A DNA stretch of 64,000 nucleotides from Cyanobacteria bacterium SIG28 (GTDB lineage Bacteria > Cyanobacteriota > Vampirovibrionia > Gastranaerophilales > Gastranaerophilaceae), in assembly GCA_015152525.1 (NCBI GenBank), contig SUTU01000005.1, positions 56,296 to 120,295 on the forward strand. Reading direction: 5' to 3'. Under the pieces are notes generated by a model, which saw only the letters and a program-made list of their open reading frames with translations, was not told the DNA's origin and searched no databases. Both the position numbers and the translations under genes were made by a program. Positions 29,496 to 38,712 of the stretch are shown piece after piece (position 1 is the stretch's first letter; each line of letters starts with the position of its first letter).

Positions 29496-32400
29496 CTATT
29501 CCGGTAACAATCTATTATATAAACCTTTGTAGTTGACAAGTTGTAACAACTCGTCATCAATAATGTGTTGTTCTTTTTTCTGAAGCTGTAATAATTCTAT
29601 ATAAAGTTTCTCTAGCATTATATAAAGTATTACATTCCTTTCAAGGTATGTATTAATAAGAGCTAACGCATCATTAACAAGAATCAAGGCTCTATCCAAA
29701 TCCGATGTTGTCATCAACAATTTTGCCATTAAATATTTTGTTATCACAATAATATTAAACAAGGCAGACTTTTCTGCAATACTCAATACATCTTCATATA
29801 TTGCCATTGCTTTTGGAATAATACCAATTTTAAAATACGCATAGGCTATTATTACATCACATAAAAGCTCCATTTCATATTGGTGAATATCTGAAGACAA
29901 AAGTTTTGCTTGATATATATTTTGAGCAAATGTTTTATAATCATCTTTAAGCTTTGAAAACTCTTGTAAAATAAGAAAAATAACTTTTGATAGAGGTGAA
30001 CTATTTTCCACATTACCAATATTATATACCTTGCCGGATAAGAAATCTCTAATAGCTAAAATTGCATCTTTTTCCGGCAATTCAGCATTTAAAACAATGC
30101 TGATTTTTGAACAGAAATCCTCTAAGTCGTTATGACATAAGTATAGTTTTGCAAAAGCTACCAAACGCAATGTTTCTTGAACATGAGTTACAAACATATT
30201 TGTAGAAAAACTTACAGGCTTAACTTTTTCCAACACATCTTGTGATAAAACAGTCAAAATATCCTCTGCTATTTCAACACATTGACTAAAACTTCCCAAA
30301 TTATACAAAAACTCAATATTTACAAGAGATAATAGTAAGAATTTGGTATTTACAGCACCATCAACAATTAGTGTCGCATCTTTCATTCTTGATAAAATAT
30401 TATGTAATAAGCCTAAAGCATCAGAATAATTGGAAGATATTAAAGCGCCTTGCAACATTAAATTTGAAAGTTTAACTATTTTTTCTTCTTCACCGTTATT
30501 GATTGCATCCATTAACAATATATTTTCAATAAAATAAATTTTAACAGGAGAATACGCATATAAAAACATTAAAATATTATTGTAAACTTCTTTTTTACTT
30601 TGCTCTATAACTTCCGGTTTAATATTTGTCGAAATTAAATCTATAAGAGATAAAAATCCTAAACAATTTTTTAAATAAGCGTCATAATCACCTGATTTAA
30701 TAGCAAATTGAGAATTTTTCCATAAAGTTAAATACTGCTCTTTATGACTTCCTATCTTACCCATCGCAATAAGCATGGTTGTATCATCCAGTCCTTTGCC
30801 CAACTGAGCTACAACGTTCTTTGCTAAATAACTTCCTATCTCGGGTTTTATAGAAGCTTCCATTACCTCTAATACGATATCATAGTGATTGATGTATATA
30901 ATTTCGCCTTTTAAAGTTGCCAACCCTTGTTCAACAAGCATTTTAGCACTTTGTTCGATATCATTTACACCTAATAACATTAATGTCGCAAAATCAATTC
31001 TTTCACCTAAAATAGAAGAATATGCCAAAATCAAAGATACATTTTGGTTTTTATTTAACAGTTTTATTTTTGCCCTAAATAACGAGTTCAAATCTTTTGG
31101 AATAACAACTGTTTTTGTTGTTTTTACAATCAATTTATTTTCAAATTCTATCAATACGGAAATCGTCTTTAAATATTCAACTATATTTTTAAAATATAAT
31201 AATGACCCGTTAAACTTATCTTTAATTTGCTCAAAGTGGAAAGACTGTATAAAATCACTCGCATCAGCTTTTATTAAGCTTAAGCATTGTTCCATGGTTG
31301 TTTTTGCCAATTTAAAATCATAATATAAATTAGTTCTCAACAACCCTTTAAACTTAGAATGTAATGAATTTTCACTGGAAGTTGTAAATACAAAATTTGG
31401 TTTTATATGCTTAAATTTATCAAAATACAACTCCAAAGCCTGTATCGAAGTGTCATCCATTTTCTCAAAGTTTTCAATTATAATGACATAACCTTTTAAT
31501 AATGAAAGAAATTTACTGCAATGCTCAAAATAAGCATACCTTGCATCTTCTGCTGATGTTGCTTTAACGGTTTTTCCATACAACAAATCAATAAAAGGTC
31601 GACATATTTTTACCAATTCAGGATTTAATGTTGACAAATCATTTAACATATTATGGAATGACAAACCTAAGAAATCTTTTAATAACGACAAAAAGAAGCC
31701 CCAAGGTCTATACTGCATGGCTTCGGTACATACTACCGAAAGAACTTTCAAATCTTTGTCTAAAAAATATTCCCGTAACTCGGAAAGTCTTACTCCTTGT
31801 TCTCTACCGCTTCTTAAACTTATAATTTTACCACCGGTTTCAAAGTCAACAGAACCCAACTTTTGCCGTAGCTCAATCGCAGGAAAATGTTCAAACGTAC
31901 ATTTTGCATTTATATCGAACACCTTAAAAGAATATAACTCTTTTTCAATATCAGAATCCGTAACTTTATTAATCTTCTTAGCTTCTGCTACCAAAGAGTT
32001 TTCATCAGTACTCTCGGATGGCGGTAAAATATACGAAGGTAAAATTACTTCATAATACATTACCGTACTGCCATCACACTCAACTGAGAACAGCGAATCC
32101 GTTTTAAATTCTTTATAAACATCATCTCTTACATATTGATCTAAGACAAGTTGAAAGCCTTTAAGATATTTAGGTTCGTTTTTCTTAACCGTCAAAAGCT
32201 TCATGTTAGTTTCTGTTGTCGGTAAAATTTGCAGTTGCTCGGCTTGCTTTTTTAACACAGTTATTTGCAAATTTAATGGAAGAGAAAATTCTTCTATCAA
32301 ATTGTTATTTACTGAAACAAAAGCATTTAATATTTTTAACCCCAGCCTTGTTGCCTTATTGGCAGAAGTGCCAAAAGACAATTCTTTACAAAAATTAAGA

Positions 32401-32816
32401 ACGTAAGTATCACCATAAACTATTAATTTACAATCAACTCCCTTAAGCTGAGCATATAATAAATTTTTTAGACGATTACAGAACTTAATATACAACTCTG
32501 TTGATTTAAGAATTTTTCTTATTTGTTTTAAAGACAAAAATTTAATTACCAAAGCAGCATATTCATCACTTTCACATTCTTGATAAGCTAAAGAAGTTGC
32601 CAATGAAAATCCGCATTTTGTACAGGTTTCCTTTTCGCTTGGATTAGTTTTTGAACATTTTGAACATTTTACTAAAATTGTATAACCACACTTTTCACAA
32701 ACCGGCGACTCACCAACCTGCCCACAATTAGGACAGCGCAAAGCTACAACTTTACGACAATATGGACATACCGTTGTATTATCATCAATATCTTTTCCAC
32801 ATTTAGGACAGATCAT
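29496..32816 (-). CDS. Zinc-ribbon protein with degenerate cyclase/STAND-like ATPase and TPR-like tail
   Basis: 1106 residues. Residues 1-71 carry six CxxC pairs (CPKC, CPYC, CPNC, CEKC, CSKC, CTKC), so about three zinc ribbons. Residues about 85-210 resemble a worn adenylate/guanylate-cyclase domain (LIVYGDTYVLNFCKEL). Residues about 325-600 follow the outline of a STAND-type ATPase, but the Walker A position reads SGREQGVRLSEL (about 335-346) with no GK-S/T. The Walker B-like strand is YVIIIENFEKMDD. The C-terminal 450 residues are helical and TPR-like. The order cyclase, ATPase, TPR is known in signalling ATPases; here catalytic residues look lost. It is divergent from the ZorA/B-like pair. 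Confidence 0.75.
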   Translation of the reverse strand: MICPKCGKDIDDNTTVCPYCRKVVALRCPNCGQVGESPVCEKCGYTILVKCSKCSKTNPSEKETCTKCGFSLATSLAYQECESDEYAALVIKFLSLKQIRKILKSTELYIKFCNRLKNLLYAQLKGVDCKLIVYGDTYVLNFCKELSFGTSANKATRLGLKILNAFVSVNNNLIEEFSLPLNLQITVLKKQAEQLQILPTTETNMKLLTVKKNEPKYLKGFQLVLDQYVRDDVYKEFKTDSLFSVECDGSTVMYYEVILPSYILPPSESTDENSLVAEAKKINKVTDSDIEKELYSFKVFDINAKCTFEHFPAIELRQKLGSVDFETGGKIISLRSGREQGVRLSELREYFLDKDLKVLSVVCTEAMQYRPWGFFLSLLKDFLGLSFHNMLNDLSTLNPELVKICRPFIDLLYGKTVKATSAEDARYAYFEHCSKFLSLLKGYVIIIENFEKMDDTSIQALELYFDKFKHIKPNFVFTTSSENSLHSKFKGLLRTNLYYDFKLAKTTMEQCLSLIKADASDFIQSFHFEQIKDKFNGSLLYFKNIVEYLKTISVLIEFENKLIVKTTKTVVIPKDLNSLFRAKIKLLNKNQNVSLILAYSSILGERIDFATLMLLGVNDIEQSAKMLVEQGLATLKGEIIYINHYDIVLEVMEASIKPEIGSYLAKNVVAQLGKGLDDTTMLIAMGKIGSHKEQYLTLWKNSQFAIKSGDYDAYLKNCLGFLSLIDLISTNIKPEVIEQSKKEVYNNILMFLYAYSPVKIYFIENILLMDAINNGEEEKIVKLSNLMLQGALISSNYSDALGLLHNILSRMKDATLIVDGAVNTKFLLLSLVNIEFLYNLGSFSQCVEIAEDILTVLSQDVLEKVKPVSFSTNMFVTHVQETLRLVAFAKLYLCHNDLEDFCSKISIVLNAELPEKDAILAIRDFLSGKVYNIGNVENSSPLSKVIFLILQEFSKLKDDYKTFAQNIYQAKLLSSDIHQYEMELLCDVIIAYAYFKIGIIPKAMAIYEDVLSIAEKSALFNIIVITKYLMAKLLMTTSDLDRALILVNDALALINTYLERNVILYIMLEKLYIELLQLQKKEQHIIDDELLQLVNYKGLYNRLLPE

Positions 32817-32903
32817 ACTTTCAGATTAAAATCCTTATTCAGAGCTCTCACTCTAATTATTATAGTTCAAATTTTGTAATAATTAAATAATCTAAATGTA
32901 TTA

Positions 32904-32912
32904 TGCTATAAT
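32904..32912 (+). promoter_or_regulatory. Extended -10 promoter of the ZorA/B-like pair
   Basis: TGCTATAAT is a perfect extended -10 about 31 bases before the start codon. No clear -35 is seen, which is usual for this promoter type. Confidence 0.55.
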
Positions 32913-32943
32913 ATAAATATCATTGATTTATTAAGAAGAAAGA

Positions 32944-33834
32944 GTGGCTCGTATGGATTTTATTCAAATATTAAAAGAACCTGCTATATTAGTTATTACA
33001 GCATTTTTCTTGTTTTTTACATTTAACGTAATGCTCAATTACTCGAAAACAGAGAAAAATTTGAAATCTGTATATAAATTTCTTTCCACATTAAACAAAA
33101 AAGAAGTTTCATATAGATTCAACCAACTTGATGAATTTATGATTTCTAACCCATATACAACTACTTGTTGGGAAGACTTTAAAAAAGCATTGGTATTTCC
33201 AGAAAAACTATTTACAGCTTCTCAAGCTACCGGTAGTGCTGCAAACTACTCACCTGAAATTTTCTTAACTATTGATGCTTCTTATTTCTTCAACGAAGAG
33301 TCTTTAATATACACAAAAATTAATTACAAATTTATACAAGCCATGCCAACACTTTTAACCGGCATGGGACCTTTCTTTACATTCTTAAAAATGGCAATTG
33401 CTTTTAGCGGTATATCTCTTGCATCAGGTGATGTTAGCTCTTTGGAAGGTTTATTAACAAACATCCAAATCGCAGCATTATGTTCAGTATTTGCAGTTGG
33501 CTATTCTTTGTTATTCTTATTTATTGAAAAAATATTATACAGCCATAAATGCAAAAAGCATTACTTAGCAATACAAAGAGAATTAATTAGATTATTTGAT
33601 ATTTGCACAGGTGAACAATTCTTAATCGATTTAGTTAAAGAATCAAAACGCCAGAATTTTAATAATGAAAAAATTCTAAAATCATTACCGGAAGATTTTG
33701 CTAATTCATTAACAAAATCTATTGGCGAGCTTACAACACCATATCTGGAAAACATTATATACAGCCTAAATAAACTTAACGAGTCTATCGAAAAGAACAA
33801 CAATAACGGTGATATGGTTGACAAGCTTTTTTAA
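32944..33834 (+). CDS. MotA/TolQ/ExbB-type channel subunit, ZorA-like
   Basis: 296 residues with three membrane segments: about 13-32 (AILVITAFFLFFTFNVML), about 137-160 (MPTLLTGMGPFFTFLKMAIA) and about 180-203 (IAALCSVFAVGYSLLFLFIE). The TLLTGMGPFFTFL segment matches the ZorA/MotA/ExbB stator motif. A helical cytoplasmic tail of about 90 residues follows, far shorter than in typical ZorA. The frame begins with GTG at 32944; an ATG at 32953 with AGAAAGAG upstream is equally possible. The next gene, 26 bases on, encodes the MotB/OmpA-like partner. It probably forms a proton-driven motor or gate in the inner membrane. Confidence 0.8.
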   Translation: MARMDFIQILKEPAILVITAFFLFFTFNVMLNYSKTEKNLKSVYKFLSTLNKKEVSYRFNQLDEFMISNPYTTTCWEDFKKALVFPEKLFTASQATGSAANYSPEIFLTIDASYFFNEESLIYTKINYKFIQAMPTLLTGMGPFFTFLKMAIAFSGISLASGDVSSLEGLLTNIQIAALCSVFAVGYSLLFLFIEKILYSHKCKKHYLAIQRELIRLFDICTGEQFLIDLVKESKRQNFNNEKILKSLPEDFANSLTKSIGELTTPYLENIIYSLNKLNESIEKNNNNGDMVDKLF

Positions 33835-33860
33835 ACACATAAAACAGTAAGGTTTTTAAA

Positions 33861-34520
33861 ATGAAATATAGAAAAAAGATTGAAGATGCCGGTGAAGGTA
33901 ATATATTTTGGATAACAATGACTGACCTTATGACAGGTTTAGTATTGATATTTATTGTAATGTTTTTATGGACATATCTTACAAGCCACATTAAAGTTGT
34001 TGAAGAAAATCTTGCTAAAGAAACAGCAAACAAAGCTTTGCAAGAATCTTTACAAGAACAACAGATTGACGCAACTGTTGACCCAATATCAGGTGTGGTT
34101 AAAATTTCTGACTTAGAGCTTTTTGAAATTAACAGTTACAAGCTCTCAGACAAGGGCAAAGCATATTTGGATAAATTTGCACCAGCGTATTTAGACTCAT
34201 TATTCTCTAATAATTACCTAAAAGAAAATATCGATAGAATAATTATTCAAGGACATACTGATTCACAAACATTTATCGGCGAGTTTTCGGAAGACGAACA
34301 GTACATGAAAAATATGGAGCTGTCTTTAAATAGGGCATACGAAGTTGCAAACTATATGACCAACACGCCTTATAACAAAGAAAACGGAAACAAGCTTCGC
34401 AAAATGATTATTGTTGAAGGTGCAAGTTTTTCAGATCCTGTTTTAACAAACGGGAAAGAAGATTATGCAAAATCCAGACGAGTTGAGCTAAAACTGGTTA
34501 TGAAACCTATAAAAAAATAA
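33861..34520 (+). CDS. MotB/OmpA-domain stator partner, ZorB-like
   Basis: 219 residues. One N-terminal membrane helix, WITMTDLMTGLVLIFIVMFL, contains Asp22 at the position of the proton-carrying Asp of MotB/ZorB. A short coil (about 46-70) leads to an OmpA-like peptidoglycan-binding domain: IIIQGHTDSQ (about 127-136), MELSLNRAYEVANYM and KSRRVELKL near the end. This is the arrangement of ZorB. It follows the ZorA-like gene by 26 bases. The 3' end overlaps the convergent chromate-transporter gene by 14 bases. No zorC, zorD or zorE follows. Confidence 0.82.
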   Translation: MKYRKKIEDAGEGNIFWITMTDLMTGLVLIFIVMFLWTYLTSHIKVVEENLAKETANKALQESLQEQQIDATVDPISGVVKISDLELFEINSYKLSDKGKAYLDKFAPAYLDSLFSNNYLKENIDRIIIQGHTDSQTFIGEFSEDEQYMKNMELSLNRAYEVANYMTNTPYNKENGNKLRKMIIVEGASFSDPVLTNGKEDYAKSRRVELKLVMKPIKK

Positions 34521-35031
34521 CTATCCCAACTCCTACAACCATTGAGATAAGCATATAAAAAAGCGGATCTTTCTTGGTTTTCCAACTCAACAATAGTAAT
34601 ATCAGCAAAAGACTCATTGATTTTAGATCTTTAATTTCCGGTCTTAGAAGTCCTATTGCTACAGAAGTTAATAAAGCGCAACTAATGGGTTTTAATGTTT
34701 CAATAACAGCTTTAACATAAAAATTATCGCTGAATTTTTTAAGTAATTTTGCAACAATTATCACTAAAATAAAAGAAGGTAACATCTCTGATAATGTTGA
34801 AATTAAAGCACCCAAAACGCCAGCTGTTTTTAAACCTGCATAAGTTGCGACATTAATCCCGACCGGTCCGGGTGTAATAGAAGCAACAGCTGTCATTTGA
34901 GCTAATTCTTCCAAGTTATACCAAGAATACTGTTGCGAAATTTGGTACAAAAAAGGAAGAGTTGCATAACCGCCACCAAAAGAAAATAAACCAATTCTAA
35001 AAAACTCGTAAGCAAGCTGTAAAACTATCAT
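34507..35031 (-). CDS. chrA: Chromate transporter family, half-size subunit
   Basis: 174 residues, one six-helix-type half of ChrA. The family signature GLFSFGGGYATLPFLYQI (about 13-30) and the block QMTAVASITPGPVGINVATY are clear. Split, tandem half-size ChrA proteins are known and act as pairs. It overlaps the companion gene by four bases. Chromate or sulfate export is the family role; the substrate in this organism is not shown by sequence. Confidence 0.9.
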   Translation of the reverse strand: MIVLQLAYEFFRIGLFSFGGGYATLPFLYQISQQYSWYNLEELAQMTAVASITPGPVGINVATYAGLKTAGVLGALISTLSEMLPSFILVIIVAKLLKKFSDNFYVKAVIETLKPISCALLTSVAIGLLRPEIKDLKSMSLLLILLLLSWKTKKDPLFYMLISMVVGVGIVIFL

Positions 35032-35582
35032 CTTGCCTCCTTAGGAGTTGTCATAATTTTATATAAAACACCAAATACAGTATAAATTAATATTGTTTGA
35101 ACAGGCGTTAAATTGAATAATAACAAACCTGATAGAGCCAGTATAAATACTACATAAAAGAAGGTATTTCTTGTAGATTTATTCCACATTTCACGAACTG
35201 TTAACATAATTAAAGCTATTACAGCAATTCCAACACCCCACAAAGCACCTTGAACATATGGATTTGTCATAATCAAACCTAACAAGGAAGCCAAAGTTAT
35301 TATTGTGATTATAGGAACAAAGACAACGCCCAACATAGCTACAAAAGCGCCCGTTTTACCTCTTAACTTATAGCCCACAAACATTGAAATATTTGCAGCA
35401 ATAATCCCTGGTAAAGATTGCGATAAGGCAAAGTAATCAACCAATTCGTCATGGTTTACTAAATTTCGTTTTTCTACAAATTCATTAATTAAAATCGGTA
35501 AAATTACATAACCGCCACCAAGAAGAATTGCACCAACTTTTGCAAAAATAAAAAACAGTTTTAATAATGAAATATTTTTCAT
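35028..35582 (-). CDS. chrA: Chromate transporter family, second half-size subunit
   Basis: 184 residues with the matching signature VGAILLGGGYVILPILINEF and the block FALSQSLPGIIAANISMFVG. It is the first gene of the two-gene transporter operon, overlapping the next by four bases. The tandem halves replace the usual single fused ChrA. Both are entirely membrane-embedded. Confidence 0.9.
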   Translation of the reverse strand: MKNISLLKLFFIFAKVGAILLGGGYVILPILINEFVEKRNLVNHDELVDYFALSQSLPGIIAANISMFVGYKLRGKTGAFVAMLGVVFVPIITIITLASLLGLIMTNPYVQGALWGVGIAVIALIMLTVREMWNKSTRNTFFYVVFILALSGLLLFNLTPVQTILIYTVFGVLYKIMTTPKEAR

Positions 35583-35642
35583 ACAAATCCTTTTTCTAGA
35601 TTATATAATAAAATATCTCAAAATTAGACAACAACTTTTTTT

Positions 35643-35651
35643 TGTTATAAA
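35643..35651 (+). promoter_or_regulatory. Possible extended -10 promoter of the cysS operon
   Basis: TGTTATAAA lies about 32 bases before the cysS ATG. GGGGAG follows as ribosome site. Confidence 0.45.
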
Positions 35652-35683
35652 ATAAAGTCATTAATTTATTACGGGGAGCGGAT

Positions 35684-37057
35684 ATGCGATTACATAATTC
35701 TTACACAAATCAGATTGAACAATTCGAAACTATTGAACCAAATAAAGTTAAAATGTATGTTTGCGGACCAACGGTTTATGATAACGCACACCTTGGACAT
35801 GCGAGATGTTATATTACTTGGGACGTTTTATACAGATATCTTAAATTCAAAGGGTATGATGTTACGTACTGTAGAAACGTTACCGATGTAGACGATAAAA
35901 TTCTAAAAAAAGCAGAAACAGAAGGTAAAACACCGGAAGAAGTTTCAACTTATTGGTATAAGAAATTTACTGACAGTATGAATGCTTTAAACAATTTAAG
36001 ACCCGACATAGAACCATTTGCAACAAAAACTTTAGGCGAAATGATTGCTATAAACAAAGACCTAATCAAAAACGGATATGCTTACGAAGCGAACGGCGAT
36101 GTATATTTTAGAGTTAAAAAATTTAACAGATACGGTTACTTATCAAAACAACCTATTGATCAATTAGAAAGTGGGGCGAGAATAGAAGTTGGAGATCAAA
36201 AAGAAGATCCACTGGATTTTGCTCTTTGGAAAAAGGACCCAAAATTCGGTTACAATTCTCCTTGGGGTGTTGGACGTCCCGGATGGCATATTGAATGTTC
36301 AGCCATGAGCAGAAAGCATTTAGGCAAGACTATTGATATTCATGCCGGCGGTGCTGATTTAATATTTCCACACCACGAAAACGAGATTGCTCAATCTGAA
36401 TGTGCCAACGGGTGCAAATTCGTAAACTACTGGCTACATAACGGGTTTGTAACTATTAACAAAGAAAAAATGTCAAAGTCTTTAGGAAACTTTTTAACTA
36501 TTGATGACATGCTAAAAATTTACGATGCTAATACAATCAGATTCTTTATTTTAACAAACCACTACAGAATGCCTGTTGAATTTTCTGATGAAGCATTACA
36601 AGCAGCTTCAAATGGTGTTAAGAGAATGTTGAACGCTAAACGCACTAAAATTAATGAAGCACTTGATTTAACACAATTTGAAGAATATAAAGAGTTTGTT
36701 AATGCTATGGATGACGATTTGAACACATCAAAAGCGTTAGCTGTTTTATTCGATTTGACAAATAAAGCCAATAAAGACGTAGATTACGCTTACACATTAT
36801 TAAATTACTTAGCTACAACTTTGGGATTTACTTTTGAAAAAGCAACTTTATCAGAAGAAGAATTGTCAGAAAAGCTTATCCAAATTAGTGAAGCTTTAGG
36901 TGAAAAATACTCCTCTATGGAAGAAATCATTGCTAAAAGAAAAGAAGCAAGAGATGCAAAAAACTGGGATATTGCTGATAAAATTCGAATAGCGTTAGAT
37001 AATTGCGGAATTGTATTAAAAGACTCTAAGGAAGGCACAACTTGGGATTTAAAATAA
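35684..37057 (+). CDS. cysS: Cysteinyl-tRNA synthetase
   Basis: 457 residues, a class I aminoacyl-tRNA synthetase that charges tRNA-Cys. HLGH (36-39) is the HIGH motif and KMSKS is at 262-266. Cys27 in MYVCGPTVYDNAHLGHA and the Cys/His residues in WHIECSAM and HHENEIAQSE are zinc ligands. The C-terminal helical anticodon domain ends DSKEGTTWDLK. It is first in an operon with the SpoIID-like and murJ genes. Confidence 0.98.
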   Translation: MRLHNSYTNQIEQFETIEPNKVKMYVCGPTVYDNAHLGHARCYITWDVLYRYLKFKGYDVTYCRNVTDVDDKILKKAETEGKTPEEVSTYWYKKFTDSMNALNNLRPDIEPFATKTLGEMIAINKDLIKNGYAYEANGDVYFRVKKFNRYGYLSKQPIDQLESGARIEVGDQKEDPLDFALWKKDPKFGYNSPWGVGRPGWHIECSAMSRKHLGKTIDIHAGGADLIFPHHENEIAQSECANGCKFVNYWLHNGFVTINKEKMSKSLGNFLTIDDMLKIYDANTIRFFILTNHYRMPVEFSDEALQAASNGVKRMLNAKRTKINEALDLTQFEEYKEFVNAMDDDLNTSKALAVLFDLTNKANKDVDYAYTLLNYLATTLGFTFEKATLSEEELSEKLIQISEALGEKYSSMEEIIAKRKEARDAKNWDIADKIRIALDNCGIVLKDSKEGTTWDLK

Positions 37058-38709
37058 CAAAAAAAATCATTATTTTATTCTTGTTTTGCCTTATTACATT
37101 CTTACCGGTCAAAGCAGTTCCGGATGCCGGTGAATTTGTTAGAGTTGGGATTACAGATAACAAGTTTCAGAACGTGCTTAAACAGGATGTTACGGTTTTT
37201 GCAACAGCAGAAAGTGAAATTTGCGACAAATTAACTAAACAAAGAATATTGCATATTGAACCTAATACAGAAATTGCAATAAAAAATTCTTATTCAGGTT
37301 TAGAAGTTAAAGTAGGCGAACAAGCTGCTACATTAAGAGATTTTGTTATCATCTCACCTTCTGGTTTGCTTGGTGTTAAAAATTTAAAAAGAAAAGGTGT
37401 TCAAGCACTTTATCATGGTGTTTTTGAAGTTGTTCAGAAACCCGACAGGTCAGGTTTTTATTTAGTTAATTTGGTTGAGCTTCAAGAATATCTCAAAGGC
37501 GTGGTTCCTAATGAAATGCCTATTCGGTTTGGTTTAGAAGCATTAAAAGCGCAAACTGTGGCTGCAAGAAATTATGTTCTTACACCGAGAACCCAAGCTT
37601 ATGATGAATTTAATGTTGTTGACAGCGTTTCAAGTCAGGTTTACTTTGGTGTTAATACAGAAGCTGATTTAGCGACACAAGCAGTTATGGAAACAGACGG
37701 AATTGTTGCACTTTATGATAACGAACTTATTTTAACTTTATATAGTTCGACAGCCGGCGGATATACGGAAAGTTATTCGTACGCTTTTTCAGATCCTGAA
37801 ACAAAACAATTCCCTTCAGTTAGTAAGCCCTATCTCGTTGCAACACCGGACAGAGAGGATATTGAACCACTTGATAACGAAGAAAAAGCTAGAGAGTTTT
37901 ACACTTCGAAAGTACCTTCTTATGACATCGAATCACCATATTACAGATGGCAAAAAGAATGGGCTGTTGGTGAATTGGAAAATGTTTTAAAGAAAACTCT
38001 TGTTACACAGTCTAAAACGGGATTTATTAATCCTGTATTTAATCAAGGTGATGAACTTGGTCAAATTAAAGATATAAAAGTTATGAAACGTGGAGCATCT
38101 GGTAAAGCAATCGAAATTGATTTAATGACAACAAAAGGTTGTTACAGAATATCTAAAGAACTTGTTATAAGACGAGTATTTCAAAAAGACGGTATTTCAT
38201 TACCAAGTGCAAATATAGTTATAGATAAAACCCTCGACTCATACGGAAACGTTACCGACATAAAAGTTTTAGGTGGCGGGTTTGGACACGGTGTCGGAAT
38301 GAGCCAGTTCGGTGCCGGTTATATGGCAACAAAATTAGAACAACCTTATTATAATATTTTAAGACATTATTATAAAGGAATTTCATTAGGAACAAGACCT
38401 GTAGTAGTAAAAGATGAAGAAGTGAAACAAACCTTCTGGGCACCAATTGGCAGAGCTCAAATCGTTCTTACAGGACAAATCGTTCCTAAGATTGAAGTTT
38501 CTATTAACGGAAAAAAAGAAGAATTTACTTTAACAAAGAATTTGTTTCAAAAGGAAGCTAAAATAGACATATCTAAATATATTGAAGACGGTGCAAATAC
38601 TATTGTTTTCTATCCATCAGTTTGCCCTCTGAAAATGTATGTAGAATTAGTTGAAAAATACGAAACAAAAAACACCACTAATATTTTTTTAGACGGAATT
38701 GAGGACTAG
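37042..38709 (+). CDS. SpoIID/LytB-domain cell-wall protein
   Basis: 555 residues. The start is TTG at 37042, six bases after AAGGAAGG (37028-37035) and overlapping the end of cysS by 16 bases. A signal peptide (KKIIILFLFCLITFLPVKAV) implies export. The SpoIID domain shows LKGVVPNEMPIRFGLEALKA with the conserved catalytic-type Glu, QTVAARNYVL, and GGGFGHGVGMSQFGAGYMA. SpoIID proteins are lytic transglycosylases acting on denuded peptidoglycan; LytB-type homologues occur in non-sporulating and cyanobacterial lineages. The gene precedes murJ, so both act in the cell wall. Confidence 0.92.
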   Translation: MGFKITKKIIILFLFCLITFLPVKAVPDAGEFVRVGITDNKFQNVLKQDVTVFATAESEICDKLTKQRILHIEPNTEIAIKNSYSGLEVKVGEQAATLRDFVIISPSGLLGVKNLKRKGVQALYHGVFEVVQKPDRSGFYLVNLVELQEYLKGVVPNEMPIRFGLEALKAQTVAARNYVLTPRTQAYDEFNVVDSVSSQVYFGVNTEADLATQAVMETDGIVALYDNELILTLYSSTAGGYTESYSYAFSDPETKQFPSVSKPYLVATPDREDIEPLDNEEKAREFYTSKVPSYDIESPYYRWQKEWAVGELENVLKKTLVTQSKTGFINPVFNQGDELGQIKDIKVMKRGASGKAIEIDLMTTKGCYRISKELVIRRVFQKDGISLPSANIVIDKTLDSYGNVTDIKVLGGGFGHGVGMSQFGAGYMATKLEQPYYNILRHYYKGISLGTRPVVVKDEEVKQTFWAPIGRAQIVLTGQIVPKIEVSINGKKEEFTLTKNLFQKEAKIDISKYIEDGANTIVFYPSVCPLKMYVELVEKYETKNTTNIFLDGIED

Positions 38710-38712
38710 ATT

